Notes: generated by a model not told the origin, from the sequence alone. A stretch of DNA of 64,000 bases from Priestia megaterium (GCF_009497655.1 NZ_CP023317.1:1331501-1395500); one strand, 5' to 3'. Counted from the first letter of the stretch, positions 1 to 7,772 are shown. Numbers and translations are program-made.

Positions 1-276
1 ACCGCCTCCATAACCGGCACCAGGGTAGCCTCCTCCAGAAAATCCAACGCCTCCAAAGCCGGCACCAGGGTAGCCTCCTCCAGGAAATCCACCGCCGTAA
101 AACGGAACTGGATAAGGATAAGGTGGTGGACAGCACCCAGGTCTGCCTCCAAAACCGCCAACAGCTAGTCCGCCAAGCAGCCCACCAGCTAAGCCAGCAA
201 CAAAAGGAAATCCAAAAAAGCGCTCGTCACCATTTGGAATATTACGATATCCTGTATAGGGATATTGATAGTACAT
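1..276 (-). CDS. Glycine/proline/tyrosine-rich small protein (C-terminus cut by window edge)
   Basis: The frame runs from an ATG at 276 off the window start (92 codons seen). An AGGAGG-type site lies just upstream. The N-terminus is rich in Tyr and Pro. Next comes a short hydrophobic Gly/Ala/Leu stretch (about residues 24-44), a CCPPP motif, and a tail of Gly-Phe/Tyr-Pro-Gly repeats. The tail is encoded by an imperfect 45-bp (15-residue) tandem repeat. Such low-complexity Gly-rich proteins in Bacillaceae are often spore-coat or surface associated, but I do not recognise this family and assign no function. The missing 3' end could hold more repeat units. Confidence 0.75.
   Translation of the reverse strand, partial: MYYQYPYTGYRNIPNGDERFFGFPFVAGLAGGLLGGLAVGGFGGRPGCCPPPYPYPVPFYGGGFPGGGYPGAGFGGVGFSGGGYPGAGYGGG
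14..83. repeat. 45-bp direct tandem repeat inside the Gly-rich gene
   Basis: A 25-bp block starting CCGGCACCAGGG at 14-38 recurs exactly at 59-83, and the flanking bases also largely match, giving a period of 45 bp. It encodes a repeated Gly-Tyr-Pro-Gly-Ala-Gly unit on the minus strand. The repeat may continue beyond the window start. Confidence 0.85.
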
Positions 277-388
277 AATTTAACCTCCTTGTCAGTTGTC
301 TTTGTAGTGTATGGCTGAACGGAAGCTTTTGAGCCTGGTTTATTTCTTTAAGACTAGAATTAGGCGGTCACGATCAGCTAAAAAAAGA

Positions 389-433
389 CAATCAACATAA
401 AAACGCCCTGTAAGGGCGTTTTTATGTTGATTG
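389..433 (-). terminator. Intrinsic terminator of ykuE
   Basis: A 21-bp perfect inverted repeat (389-409 / 413-433) has a 3-nt loop and A/T-rich outer arms. The stem includes the last codons and the stop codon of ykuE. Confidence 0.8.
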
Positions 434-1288
434 CAAGGTGAAAAGCGTAATTTCAGGCGTAGCTAAAAAACGAAAAGGAATGCGCGTGGTTCCTAAGCCT
501 CTATTCACATAAAGCTTCATTTTAGAATCTCCAACTTCGTACATTCCTTCAGGGTAAACCGTCCCAAAGGGCGGTGTAATCAAAGGACCGTAAAAAGGAA
601 TTTGAATTTGGCCTCCATGACTATGGCCGGAGAGCTGAAGATCCACTGGAAAAGGAGCTGCTTTGACAGCAACGTCAGGTTCATGAATCATAGCAATAGA
701 AAAGATATCCGGCTGTAATTGTCCTAGCGTTCCCTCATATTGTGGATTCCCAAGCATAATATCATCGAGTCCACAAATATGAATGTAGCTTTTATCGGGC
801 ATGGACACTGTGTCAACTTCATTTACTAGAAGTCTAAATCCTGCGTCTTCAATGGCTTGTTTGTAGATATTTGTTCCATATCCTCCATGATCATGATTAC
901 CATATATAGCATATTTTCCAAGAGGAGCCTGAAGCCTCTGTAAAATCGGGGGAATTCTTTCTGGATGCGGGTATTCATTAGGTACATCCATTAAATCTCC
1001 AGTAAATAATATAATAGTAGGCTTCAAATTATTTATGGTTACCATAAGCTGTTCTAGTTGTAATAAATCATAAGAGAGTCCAAGGTGAATATCACTAAAT
1101 TGTAAAATTTTTATTCCGTTAAAGCTTTTCGGAATGTTTTTAGAAGTAATTGTATGACGAACAATTTGCAGACGTCTAGGCTCAATATATTTGGCATATG
1201 TATACCCAAAAGACGTGGTGAGCAAAGACCCTAACGAAATAGACGCTAGTCCTTTCAAAAAAGATCGTCTTGTATACGTCTTTTTCAT
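422..1288 (-). CDS. ykuE: Tat-exported metallophosphoesterase YkuE
   Basis: 288-residue calcineurin-like phosphoesterase. The N-terminus has a twin-arginine signal (RRSFLKG, residues 7-13) followed by a hydrophobic stretch, so export by the Tat pathway is expected; B. subtilis YkuE is a known Tat substrate. The dimetal-site motifs appear in order: FSDIHLG (64-70), TGDLMD (about 96-101), YGNHDHGG (about 129-136) and the C-terminal LSGHSHGGQ. The preferred substrate is not clear from sequence; phospholipid-type or phosphodiester substrates are known in related proteins. It is divergent from fadH, as in B. subtilis. The ribosome binding site is weak, but the start gives a complete Tat signal. 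Confidence 0.93.
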   Translation of the reverse strand: MKKTYTRRSFLKGLASISLGSLLTTSFGYTYAKYIEPRRLQIVRHTITSKNIPKSFNGIKILQFSDIHLGLSYDLLQLEQLMVTINNLKPTIILFTGDLMDVPNEYPHPERIPPILQRLQAPLGKYAIYGNHDHGGYGTNIYKQAIEDAGFRLLVNEVDTVSMPDKSYIHICGLDDIMLGNPQYEGTLGQLQPDIFSIAMIHEPDVAVKAAPFPVDLQLSGHSHGGQIQIPFYGPLITPPFGTVYPEGMYEVGDSKMKLYVNRGLGTTRIPFRFLATPEITLFTLQST

Positions 1289-1390
1289 GCAAAATCAACC
1301 TATTCCTTATAGTTTTCAAGTTTTCATTATAGCATTGTTTTTTTTATCATCACAACGAGAAGTCTGCTTTTAAGTTAAATAGATAAAAGT

Positions 1391-1419
1391 TTCACTTTAT
1401 TCAGAAAAAATAGTAAAAT
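1391..1419 (+). promoter_or_regulatory. Candidate sigma-A promoter of fadH
   Basis: TTCACT (1391-1396), 17-bp spacer, TAAAAT (1414-1419). The predicted transcript would start about 35 nt before the TTG start of fadH. No FadR-type palindrome was seen. Confidence 0.5.
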
Positions 1420-1459
1420 AATAGTTGTAAAACACTTATGTTTTGGGGAGGAAGATAAA

Positions 1460-2224
1460 TTGAAGAACAAGGTCGTAATTGTTACTGGCGGTTCAAGTGG
1501 AATGGGAAAACATATGGCGAAGCGATTTGCAGAACAAGGTGCTCATGTGGTAATCACAGGTAGGTCAGCCGATCGATTACAAGAGACAGAAAAGGAAATT
1601 AAAACGTTTGATGGACAGGTACTTTCCGTGGTGATGGATGTACGCAATCCAGAAGATGTGGAACGAATGGTTCAAGAAACAGACAAGGCATTTGGACAAA
1701 TTGATTTTTTAGTTAATAATGCTGCAGGAAATTTTATATGTGCAGCTGAAGACTTATCCGTTAATGGATGGAACAGCGTAATTAATATTGTATTAAATGG
1801 TACATTTTATTGCAGTTCCGCAGTAGGGAAATATTGGATCGATAAAGGTACAAAAGGAGCCATTACAAACATTGTGGCTACATATGCGTGGAACGCAGGA
1901 GCAGGTGTTATTCATTCAGCTTGTGCCAAGTCAGGAGTTTTAACCATGACGCGCACGCTCGCAGTAGAGTGGGGAAAGAAATACGGTATACGGGTGAATG
2001 CGATTGCGCCGGGGCCGATCGAGCGAACAGGAGGAGCCGATAAGTTATTTGAGTCAGAAAAAATGAAAGCGCGTACATTGAATTCTGTACCATTAGGACG
2101 CCTTGGAACTCCTGAGGAAATAGCAGGATTAGCTAGTTTCTTATTCTCCGATGAAGCATCTTATATCAATGGTGAATGCATCACAATGGACGGGGGACAG
2201 TGGCTAAATCAGCATCCTTTTTAA
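1460..2224 (+). CDS. fadH: 2,4-dienoyl-CoA reductase (SDR family)
   Basis: 254-residue short-chain dehydrogenase/reductase that reduces 2,4-dienoyl-CoA with NADPH during beta-oxidation of unsaturated fatty acids. The TGGSSGMG nucleotide-binding motif is at residues 9-16 and NNAAG is near residue 88. The usual YxxxK site is replaced by SACAK with an upstream TYAWNAG segment. That arrangement fits dienoyl-CoA reductases, which use a displaced Tyr, and separates this protein from ordinary FabG-like reductases. It ends with a DGG segment near the C-terminus. TTG start with a strong GGGGAGGAAG site 8-10 nt upstream. Orthologue of B. subtilis YkuF/FadH, also next to ykuE. Confidence 0.92.
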   Translation: MKNKVVIVTGGSSGMGKHMAKRFAEQGAHVVITGRSADRLQETEKEIKTFDGQVLSVVMDVRNPEDVERMVQETDKAFGQIDFLVNNAAGNFICAAEDLSVNGWNSVINIVLNGTFYCSSAVGKYWIDKGTKGAITNIVATYAWNAGAGVIHSACAKSGVLTMTRTLAVEWGKKYGIRVNAIAPGPIERTGGADKLFESEKMKARTLNSVPLGRLGTPEEIAGLASFLFSDEASYINGECITMDGGQWLNQHPF

Positions 2225-2329
2225 GGTTGGATACGCACTAAAAAGTACAAAGCAAACCTAGAAGGGCTAGCAAAATTATGCTATTCGTATTATACTAACG
2301 TAAAGTGAACAAGGAGAGGGGAGAGTTGA

Positions 2330-3541
2330 GTGGACCCGTTAGATGTATTAACAAACATAGAGAAAACTCTTCCGTATTATCAAGCAATTTTTAGTGCAGA
2401 TGGACATAGAGTAATTGGCTATGAAGTGTTGGCGAGGTTTCAAAATGAAGGGGAAATTGAAAGTCTCGGCCCATTCTTTCATGATGATGCGATTCCGGAT
2501 GAATATCGCATAGAAGTTGATTATGCTGTTTTAACACAAGCGCTCGAGCATATGTTGACCCAGGAAGAACAATTTTTAATTTTTATTAATCAGAACCCTA
2601 ATTTATTAATGAACGATCATGGAGAATCCTTGCTAGAATTATTGCAACTTTTCGAAAATAAAGGATTATCGCTTGATCGAATTGTTCTCGAAATTACAGA
2701 ACACAATTTTAGTGGAGATTTGGAATCGCTTCAACACTTACTAAAGTATTATCAAACATATGGTATTAAGATTGCAATTGATAATATAGGAAAAGAAAGT
2801 AGTAATCTAGACAGAATTGGGTTGCTGTCACCAGATATCTTAAAAGTAGATTTACATATTCTAAGACAAACGGACATGGCGCAGTCGTATCAAGACGTAT
2901 TGTATTCTTTATCTCTTTTAGCAAGAAAAATGGGTGCTACGCTTCTATATGAAGATATAGAAGCCTCCTATCAGCTGCAGTATGCATGGAGAAACGGAGG
3001 CAGATATTTTCAAGGTTATTATTTACATAAGCCGGCTGCTGAACTTGTCGATCCGAACATCTTAAAGGATAAACTAAAGGAACGTTTCGAAATGTATATC
3101 GCTCATGAAAAGAAAAAGCTGCTTGCTGTTTACCAGCTGACGGAACGCTTTCAAGATAAAATGCAGCAGGTAATGACAAAGTGCAGAAAGCTAGAAACGT
3201 ATGACGATATGCTGCCTGTTATTGCAGAAGAACTATCCAACGTGTGTTTTCGCCTTTACATCTGCGATGAAAATGGATTTCAAAAGTCTTCTAACTATGT
3301 AAAGAAAAACGAGGATTGGATTCTTGAGCCTGAATATGTAAAGAAAAATTGGAGCTGGCGCCCATATTTTCTTGAGAATATTATTCGAATGAGCTATGAA
3401 AAAAAAGGCATATTATCAGATTTGTATAATGATATTGAAACAGGTGAGAATATCCGGACTTTTTCGTATCCGATTGATAATATGCACTATATATTCCTTG
3501 ATATTTCATATTCTTTTTTATATGAAAGAGACGTTTTGTAG
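2330..3541 (+). CDS. ykuI: EAL-domain protein YkuI, probable c-di-GMP binder
   Basis: 403 residues: an N-terminal EAL domain (about 15-250) and a C-terminal PAS-like YkuI_C region (about 270-400). The signature is EVL (32-34). Several conserved residues remain, including the EITEH segment with E121 and K172. The canonical DDFG loop is changed to DNIGKE at 151-156, replacing the second Asp by Asn. B. subtilis YkuI has been crystallised with c-di-GMP, and degenerate EAL domains commonly act as receptors rather than hydrolases; I infer the same here. No membrane segment is visible. GTG start with GGAGAGGGGAGAG upstream. Confidence 0.92.
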   Translation: MDPLDVLTNIEKTLPYYQAIFSADGHRVIGYEVLARFQNEGEIESLGPFFHDDAIPDEYRIEVDYAVLTQALEHMLTQEEQFLIFINQNPNLLMNDHGESLLELLQLFENKGLSLDRIVLEITEHNFSGDLESLQHLLKYYQTYGIKIAIDNIGKESSNLDRIGLLSPDILKVDLHILRQTDMAQSYQDVLYSLSLLARKMGATLLYEDIEASYQLQYAWRNGGRYFQGYYLHKPAAELVDPNILKDKLKERFEMYIAHEKKKLLAVYQLTERFQDKMQQVMTKCRKLETYDDMLPVIAEELSNVCFRLYICDENGFQKSSNYVKKNEDWILEPEYVKKNWSWRPYFLENIIRMSYEKKGILSDLYNDIETGENIRTFSYPIDNMHYIFLDISYSFLYERDVL

Positions 3542-3562
3542 AGAATATATAAGTTGAAGTTA

Positions 3563-3597
3563 AACCGGCAATCAGCAAAAGCGGTTGCCGGTTTTTT
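3563..3597 (+). terminator. Terminator after ykuI
   Basis: AACCGGCAA (3563-3571) pairs with TTGCCGGTT (3585-3593), and a run of T follows. Confidence 0.85.
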
Positions 3598-3697
3598 ATG
3601 TTTTTTTAGAGGGGAACGACAGTCGGTTATAGAGATATGCATAGGCAGGGGAAATTTCGGAATTCTAATAAAAAAGAAGCGAAGGAGCTGAGTTAAT

Positions 3698-4180
3698 TTG
3701 AAGAAAATATGCTTACTTGTCTTTTTGATGATGACCTTGTACTCAGGAAAATCTGTTCATGCAGAAGTGTCAGGAGAGATTAGGCATGAAATCTTTATAA
3801 ATTTGCAGGACGCTTATCAGGCTCAGCTAAGAGCTGCGTCTGCCCATGCTAATCAAGATGCTGCTCGTGAGCTGAAATTATTTTTAGATGATGAGTATGC
3901 ATCCGTATTTTTTAATGAGGCTCTCTTACAAAAAGCTCAAGGGTATGTCGGAGAGGGACCTGAATATTTAACACACTACATCCCTTTCTTTTCTTTCGAT
4001 GAACAGACGAAGGTAGCTCTTCATTCCGACCAAAACAAAGCTTATGTCTATCAATTTTTTCCGGCTGTGCATAATGAACGAGTAAAATACCAAGATCATT
4101 ATGAAATGATCACTTTAGTAAAAAAACAGGGGAAATGGAAGGTGCAAAAGCTTATATATAGTAAGAAACACTCAAAATAG
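3698..4180 (+). CDS. Secreted protein of unknown function
   Basis: 160 residues. The N-terminus is a Sec-type signal peptide: MKK, a hydrophobic core to about residue 17, and probable cleavage after VHA near residue 22. The mature part is acidic to neutral and helical in appearance. It ends with a region resembling small secreted proteins that finish in a beta-strand pattern such as KWKVQKLIY. No catalytic motif is apparent. TTG start behind GAAGGAGCTGAG. It sits alone between ykuI and a convergent glutaredoxin gene and shares a terminator with it. I do not recognise it as part of the B. subtilis yku block. Confidence 0.8.
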   Translation: MKKICLLVFLMMTLYSGKSVHAEVSGEIRHEIFINLQDAYQAQLRAASAHANQDAARELKLFLDDEYASVFFNEALLQKAQGYVGEGPEYLTHYIPFFSFDEQTKVALHSDQNKAYVYQFFPAVHNERVKYQDHYEMITLVKKQGKWKVQKLIYSKKHSK

Positions 4181-4208
4181 CCGAGAAAAGCTTATTTTGA
4201 GTGTTTCT
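4164..4208. terminator. Bidirectional terminator between convergent genes
   Basis: A 16-bp perfect inverted repeat (4164-4179 / 4193-4208) has A/T-rich outer arms. The left arm holds the stop codon region of the secreted-protein gene. The right arm lies at the 3' side of the glutaredoxin gene. Confidence 0.75.
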
Positions 4209-4209
4209 G

Positions 4210-4446
4210 TTACCCAATGTTCAGAAGCTTCTCAAGCGCTTGAAGGTCAAACCCTCTGATAATTTCCTGATCAACACGAATAGTCGGAGTGGAATAAGAC
4301 TCTAACTCAGTAGTCATTCGTTTTCGAGCAGAAGCATCTTTAGATACGTCAAATTCTTTATAGGAAACGTGGTGATGCTGTAAAAACTGTTTAACAATTT
4401 CGCAAGGTGGGCAAGCTGGTTGTGTGTACAGCTCTATAGATCTCAA
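4210..4446 (-). CDS. Glutaredoxin-like thiol oxidoreductase
   Basis: 78-residue thioredoxin-fold protein of the NrdH/glutaredoxin-like family. The redox motif CPPC lies near the N-terminus, followed by a cis-proline region (TPTIRV) and a GFD segment. It probably reduces disulfides or mixed bacillithiol disulfides in the cytoplasm; the partner is unknown. A GTG lies further upstream (4455) but falls inside the GGGAGGTG ribosome binding site. The TTG at 4446, about 6 nt after that site, is therefore the likely start and gives MRSIELYTQPACPPC. Its promoter region faces ykuJ and contains the paired TATATCGCTAT repeats. Confidence 0.85.
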   Translation of the reverse strand: MRSIELYTQPACPPCEIVKQFLQHHHVSYKEFDVSKDASARKRMTTELESYSTPTIRVDQEIIRGFDLQALEKLLNIG

Positions 4447-4512
4447 TGAAAGCACCTCCCTATATCAAAATGAATGGTGTTAAAGTAGAATGAAGTTTTG
4501 GATGATACATAG

Positions 4513-4556
4513 TATATCGCTATGTTATTATAATAAAAAACGACATATATCGCTAT
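4513..4556. promoter_or_regulatory. Two direct TATATCGCTAT repeats, possible operators
   Basis: An exact 11-bp sequence occurs at 4513-4523 and 4546-4556, 33 bp apart (about three helical turns), in the divergent region between the glutaredoxin gene and ykuJ. Each copy is close to a palindrome (TATA-TCGC-TATA). A TATAAT-like sequence lies between them. Confidence 0.5.
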
Positions 4557-4726
4557 AATAAGGCATTTTCTTATGAAAAATCACGTAAAGTACTTGTGTT
4601 TTTTTAGTATGTGGCATATAGTGAAATGGTGTCTTTTAAGTATTAGTTTAGATAAAGTACTTATTTGAATTGATATTGTAGAAAAGTCGAATGCGTAATG
4701 ATGTAATAGGTGAAAGGAGAGATTAT

Positions 4727-4963
4727 ATGTCACAATTACAAGGTATTTTAACTCGTCTTGTGAATCTCCGTGAGCAAGCAAGTGGAAGTGAAGCGCCACA
4801 ACGCTTCTTCGAAGTAGAGGGAAAAAGAATTTGCAGCGTGAAATATCATGCAAAAACTGAAACATACGAACTTGAAGTATATCAAGATGGTGAAAAGCCA
4901 GCTATTTATCAATTTGATAACGTTGATATGATTGCAATTGAAATTTTTGAACTTATTCATTAA
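4727..4963 (+). CDS. ykuJ: Conserved small protein YkuJ
   Basis: 78 residues, orthologous to B. subtilis YkuJ (DUF1797 family), a small cytoplasmic alpha/beta protein of unknown role. Conserved stretches include RFFEVEGKRICSVKY and a C-terminal FDNVDMIAIEIFEL. An upstream in-frame ATG exists at 4691, but the GAAAGGAGA site at 4712-4720 places the true start at 4727 and matches the family length. The gene ends at its own strong terminator. The neighbouring B. subtilis genes ykuK and abbA are missing here. Confidence 0.88.
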   Translation: MSQLQGILTRLVNLREQASGSEAPQRFFEVEGKRICSVKYHAKTETYELEVYQDGEKPAIYQFDNVDMIAIEIFELIH

Positions 4964-4980
4964 GGGATAAAGCAAAACGA

Positions 4981-5018
4981 ATGCCGCAAAGGATTTTATA
5001 CTTTGCGGCATTTTTTTG
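4981..5018 (+). terminator. Terminator after ykuJ
   Basis: ATGCCGCAAAG (4981-4991) pairs with CTTTGCGGCAT (5001-5011), followed by seven T. Confidence 0.9.
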
Positions 5019-5168
5019 TTACTGCGTATGGAGTTTTTGCGGTGGCTTCTGTCCTATTTTCCCGAGAAATACCGACAAAGTGATAGCGGATTTTCTGATA
5101 AATGGAAGGAAAGGGTCGAATGCTGTAAAAAAAACAAAATAAAAAATTCAGATAATTATGAACTTTCG

Positions 5169-5197
5169 TTGACACTTGTTTTAAAAAAATCTAGACT
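5169..5197 (+). promoter_or_regulatory. Sigma-A promoter of the darB leader
   Basis: TTGACA (5169-5174), 17-bp spacer, TAGACT (5192-5197). Predicted start near 5203, leaving about 140 nt of leader before darB. Confidence 0.65.
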
Positions 5198-5220
5198 TAA
5201 CATATAAGGGAGAACATCGA

Positions 5221-5286
5221 GTGTGTCTGCTTCTATTCCCTCTTAAAGGTTCGCATTTACGTAAGCAAGCTATTTTCATTTTGTAG
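5221..5286 (+). CDS. Candidate 21-residue leader peptide upstream of darB
   Basis: The GTG at 5221 follows an AAGGGAGA site (about 5206-5212) at good spacing and opens 21 codons ending in TAG at 5284-5286. The peptide begins VCLLLF, is hydrophobic and leucine-rich first and basic in the middle. The stop codon is the first triplet of the 3' arm of a terminator-like hairpin, so a ribosome finishing the ORF would disrupt that hairpin. This is the geometry of translation-controlled attenuation. It is an inference from sequence alone; such a short ORF could be accidental. Confidence 0.45.
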   Translation: MCLLLFPLKGSHLRKQAIFIL

Positions 5287-5297
5287 CTTGTTCTTTT
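5264..5297 (+). terminator. Terminator-like attenuator hairpin in the darB leader
   Basis: AGCAAGCTA (5264-5272) pairs with TAGCTTGTT (5284-5292, one G-U), loop of 11 nt, followed by a T-rich stretch (CTTTTTCTCTTT). It lies between the promoter and darB, so termination here would reduce darB expression. Confidence 0.6.
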
Positions 5298-5345
5298 TCT
5301 CTTTACACACGTGGAAGTTATGAGAAATGGAAGGAGAATGTATAA

Positions 5346-5801
5346 ATGATTGATATTGATCACAATCAGTTAAATCAAATTGAACTTCGAGATTTGCTTG
5401 TCACTTCTGATAAAGTTGCTCATGTTCAAGTGGGAAATAATTTAGAACATGCTTTGCTTGTGTTAACAAAGACTGGCTATACGTCCATTCCCGTATTAAA
5501 CCCAAGGTTTCAGCTGCAGGGGTTCGTGAGCATGACGCTTATTTTAGATTCGATTTTAGGGTTAAAGCGCATTGAATTTGAACGATTAGAAACCATGAAA
5601 GTAGAAGAAGTTATGAATCAAAATGTTCCTCGTGTCTCCATGAAAAAATCCGTATTAAAAGTCATAAATGCCATGATTAACCATCCTTTTTTGTGCGTAG
5701 AGAATGAAGATGGTATTTTTGAAGGGATTTTAACGCGAAGAAATTTGTTAAAGTCATTAAGGAGGCAGTCCATCATTCTCCCGAAAGAGTCATTTCAATA
5801 A
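5346..5801 (+). CDS. darB: CBS-domain c-di-AMP receptor DarB (YkuL/CbpB)
   Basis: 151 residues with two CBS motifs forming one Bateman module. It closely matches B. subtilis DarB over DKVAHVQVGNNLEHALLVL and the second motif (FLCVENEDGIFEGILTRR). In B. subtilis, apo-DarB stimulates the (p)ppGpp synthetase Rel and pyruvate carboxylase PycA, and c-di-AMP binding blocks both; I assume the same role. It acts in the cytoplasm. ATG start with GGAAGGAGAATG upstream. The leader carries a promoter, a small ORF and a terminator-like hairpin. PycA, one of its targets, is encoded in this window at 43.8 kb. Confidence 0.92.
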   Translation: MIDIDHNQLNQIELRDLLVTSDKVAHVQVGNNLEHALLVLTKTGYTSIPVLNPRFQLQGFVSMTLILDSILGLKRIEFERLETMKVEEVMNQNVPRVSMKKSVLKVINAMINHPFLCVENEDGIFEGILTRRNLLKSLRRQSIILPKESFQ

Positions 5802-5900
5802 TTTTTTTAAGAAATCGTGTTTCAGCCTATCTTTCTCCGTTTTTTTCTTATATGATAAAGGTAAAATGAAAGTAAAAAGAGGCTTGAAAGGAATAACTGA

Positions 5901-6779
5901 ATGCAATTAATAGAATGTCGAATGCTCGTTGTATTAGCTCAAGAATTAAATATGAGAAAAGCTGCAGAGAGATTATTTGTATCGCAACCAGCTTTATCAC
6001 AGAGGCTGCAAACCATTGAAAAAGCATGGGATACACAAATCTTCATTCGTTCGCAAAAAGGACTGTCATTAACGCCTGCTGGAGAAAAGATTGTTCAATT
6101 TGCAAAAGAAGTAGTAGAAAAAGAAGATCGGGTTCGCGAGGACTTGCATCATTTAGATAATGAAGTATATGGTACACTCAAATTAGCGGTGGCTTCGATT
6201 ATTGGACAGCACTGGCTGCCGGCGGTGTTAAAACGCTATATGGATCGTTACCCACATGCTAAAATCTCTCTTGTAACCGGCTGGAGCAGTGAAATGCTTC
6301 GCTATCTGTACGAAGATGAGGTACATATTGGAATCATACGCGGAAATCCGGATTGGAAAGGCGTCAAAGAACATTTGTTTACAGATCCTCTTTACCTAGT
6401 TGATTCAGAAATTGAAAGGGCAGCGGAAGTAGTAAATACTCATCGACCATTTATTCAATTTAAAAGTGACTCAACGTATTATCAAGAAATTTTAGAATGG
6501 TGGCATCGAGAGTTTCATACTACACCGAAGCGTACGATTGTAGTGGATCAGATTGAGACGTGTAAACAAATGGCTTTAAATGGTCTTGGTTTCGCTATTT
6601 TACCATCGATTGCTATCAAAGAAGCTGGAAGCCATATTCATCGGACGCCGCTTCTAAAAGCAAATGGCGAGCCAATTACACGAGACACTTCTTTAGTTGG
6701 ATATGAATCAGCGTTTAAACTGAAGCAAGTTCGAGCATTTGTTGATATTGTACGTGAATACGTAAGAGAAACGGTCTAA
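5901..6779 (+). CDS. ccpC: LysR-family repressor CcpC of TCA-branch genes
   Basis: 292-residue LysR-type regulator. The helix-turn-helix is at about 18-40 (MRKAAERLFVSQPALSQRL), followed by the effector domain. It is very similar to B. subtilis CcpC, which represses citrate synthase (citZ) and aconitase (citB) genes and is relieved by citrate. The conserved segment AVASIIGQHWLP begins the ligand domain. It follows darB as in B. subtilis. The ribosome site GAAAGGAATAACTG is 7-9 nt before the ATG. The flavodoxin genes ykuN-ykuP that follow ccpC in B. subtilis are absent. Confidence 0.94.
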   Translation: MQLIECRMLVVLAQELNMRKAAERLFVSQPALSQRLQTIEKAWDTQIFIRSQKGLSLTPAGEKIVQFAKEVVEKEDRVREDLHHLDNEVYGTLKLAVASIIGQHWLPAVLKRYMDRYPHAKISLVTGWSSEMLRYLYEDEVHIGIIRGNPDWKGVKEHLFTDPLYLVDSEIERAAEVVNTHRPFIQFKSDSTYYQEILEWWHREFHTTPKRTIVVDQIETCKQMALNGLGFAILPSIAIKEAGSHIHRTPLLKANGEPITRDTSLVGYESAFKLKQVRAFVDIVREYVRETV

Positions 6780-6807
6780 AGCGAGCTCAGGTGCTCGCTT
6801 TTTTTAT
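6780..6807 (+). terminator. Terminator after ccpC
   Basis: AGCGAGC/GCTCGCT stem followed by seven or more T. Confidence 0.85.
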
Positions 6808-6845
6808 TTGCAATCGTTATCTTTTTATTAAAACGATAATGATGC

Positions 6846-6874
6846 TTGTCATTGTGAAAGCATTTTGTTACATT
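6846..6874 (+). promoter_or_regulatory. Candidate sigma-A promoter of dapH
   Basis: TTGTCA (6846-6851), 17-bp spacer, TACATT (6869-6874). A GATAATGAT element just upstream (about 6835-6843) looks like half of a Fur box. Confidence 0.5.
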
Positions 6875-6908
6875 AAATGAGACATTGCTTACTTAGGAGG
6901 AATACATA

Positions 6909-7628
6909 ATGAAAATGATGGATGCTAATGAGATTATCTCATTTATTCAAAACAGTACAAAATCAACACCGGTAAAAGTTTACGTAAAAGGTGAAGTAGA
7001 AGGAATTGACTTTGGTTCATCTTCTAAAACATTTGTAACGGGCAACACAGGTGTAGTATTTGGTGAATGGAAAGACATCAAAGCTGCTATTGAAGCAAAC
7101 GAAGGAAAAATTGAAGACTACGTAATTGAAAACGATCGCCGCAACTCTGCGATTCCTTTATTAGATATGAAAGGAATTAAAGCCCGTATTGAGCCAGGCG
7201 CTATTATTCGCGATCAAGTTGAAATCGGCGACAACGCTGTTATTATGATGGGTGCATCGATTAACATCGGTTCTGTAATCGGTGAAGGAACAATGATCGA
7301 CATGAACGTAGTACTTGGTGGTCGTGCAACAGTAGGAAAAAATTGTCATATTGGCGCAGGTTCTGTATTAGCTGGTGTTATTGAGCCACCTTCTGCAAAA
7401 CCAGTTGTAGTAGAAGATGATGTAGTAATCGGTGCTAATGCTGTTGTTCTTGAAGGGGTAACAGTAGGTAAAGGTGCCGTAGTTGCTGCAGGTGCAATTG
7501 TGGTCGAAGATGTAGCTCCTTACACAGTAGTAGCAGGTACGCCAGCACGCGTTATTAAAGAAATTGACGAAAAAACAAAGTCTAAAACAGAAATCAAGCA
7601 AGAATTGCGTCAATTAAACGAAGAATAA
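6909..7628 (+). CDS. dapH: Tetrahydrodipicolinate N-acetyltransferase
   Basis: 239 residues. It transfers acetyl from acetyl-CoA to tetrahydrodipicolinate in the acetylase branch of lysine and meso-diaminopimelate synthesis. The N-terminal domain (1-85) is followed by left-handed beta-helix hexapeptide repeats (about 90-205: [19 protein letters not shown] and similar) typical of acyltransferases. Near-identical to B. subtilis DapH (YkuQ). The AGGAGG site precedes ATG 6909; a second ATG two codons on is less well spaced. First gene of a dapH-dapL-ykuS cluster. Confidence 0.95.
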   Translation: MKMMDANEIISFIQNSTKSTPVKVYVKGEVEGIDFGSSSKTFVTGNTGVVFGEWKDIKAAIEANEGKIEDYVIENDRRNSAIPLLDMKGIKARIEPGAIIRDQVEIGDNAVIMMGASINIGSVIGEGTMIDMNVVLGGRATVGKNCHIGAGSVLAGVIEPPSAKPVVVEDDVVIGANAVVLEGVTVGKGAVVAAGAIVVEDVAPYTVVAGTPARVIKEIDEKTKSKTEIKQELRQLNEE

Positions 7629-7772
7629 GAAAAACGATCAGTTTGCGCTTTTTCTTTGCTGAATTAATAGGTTTTAGCGATTGGGATACTGAATCCTTAA
7701 ACGTATCATATGGACAAGTTGGAAGCGTGGGCAACCACGCTTTCTTCTTTATTTCGTGAGGAGGACATACAC

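Noticed and set aside
5016-5207. 63-codon plus-strand ORF before darB
   Set aside because: It begins inside the T run of the ykuJ terminator, lacks a ribosome site and runs through the darB promoter.
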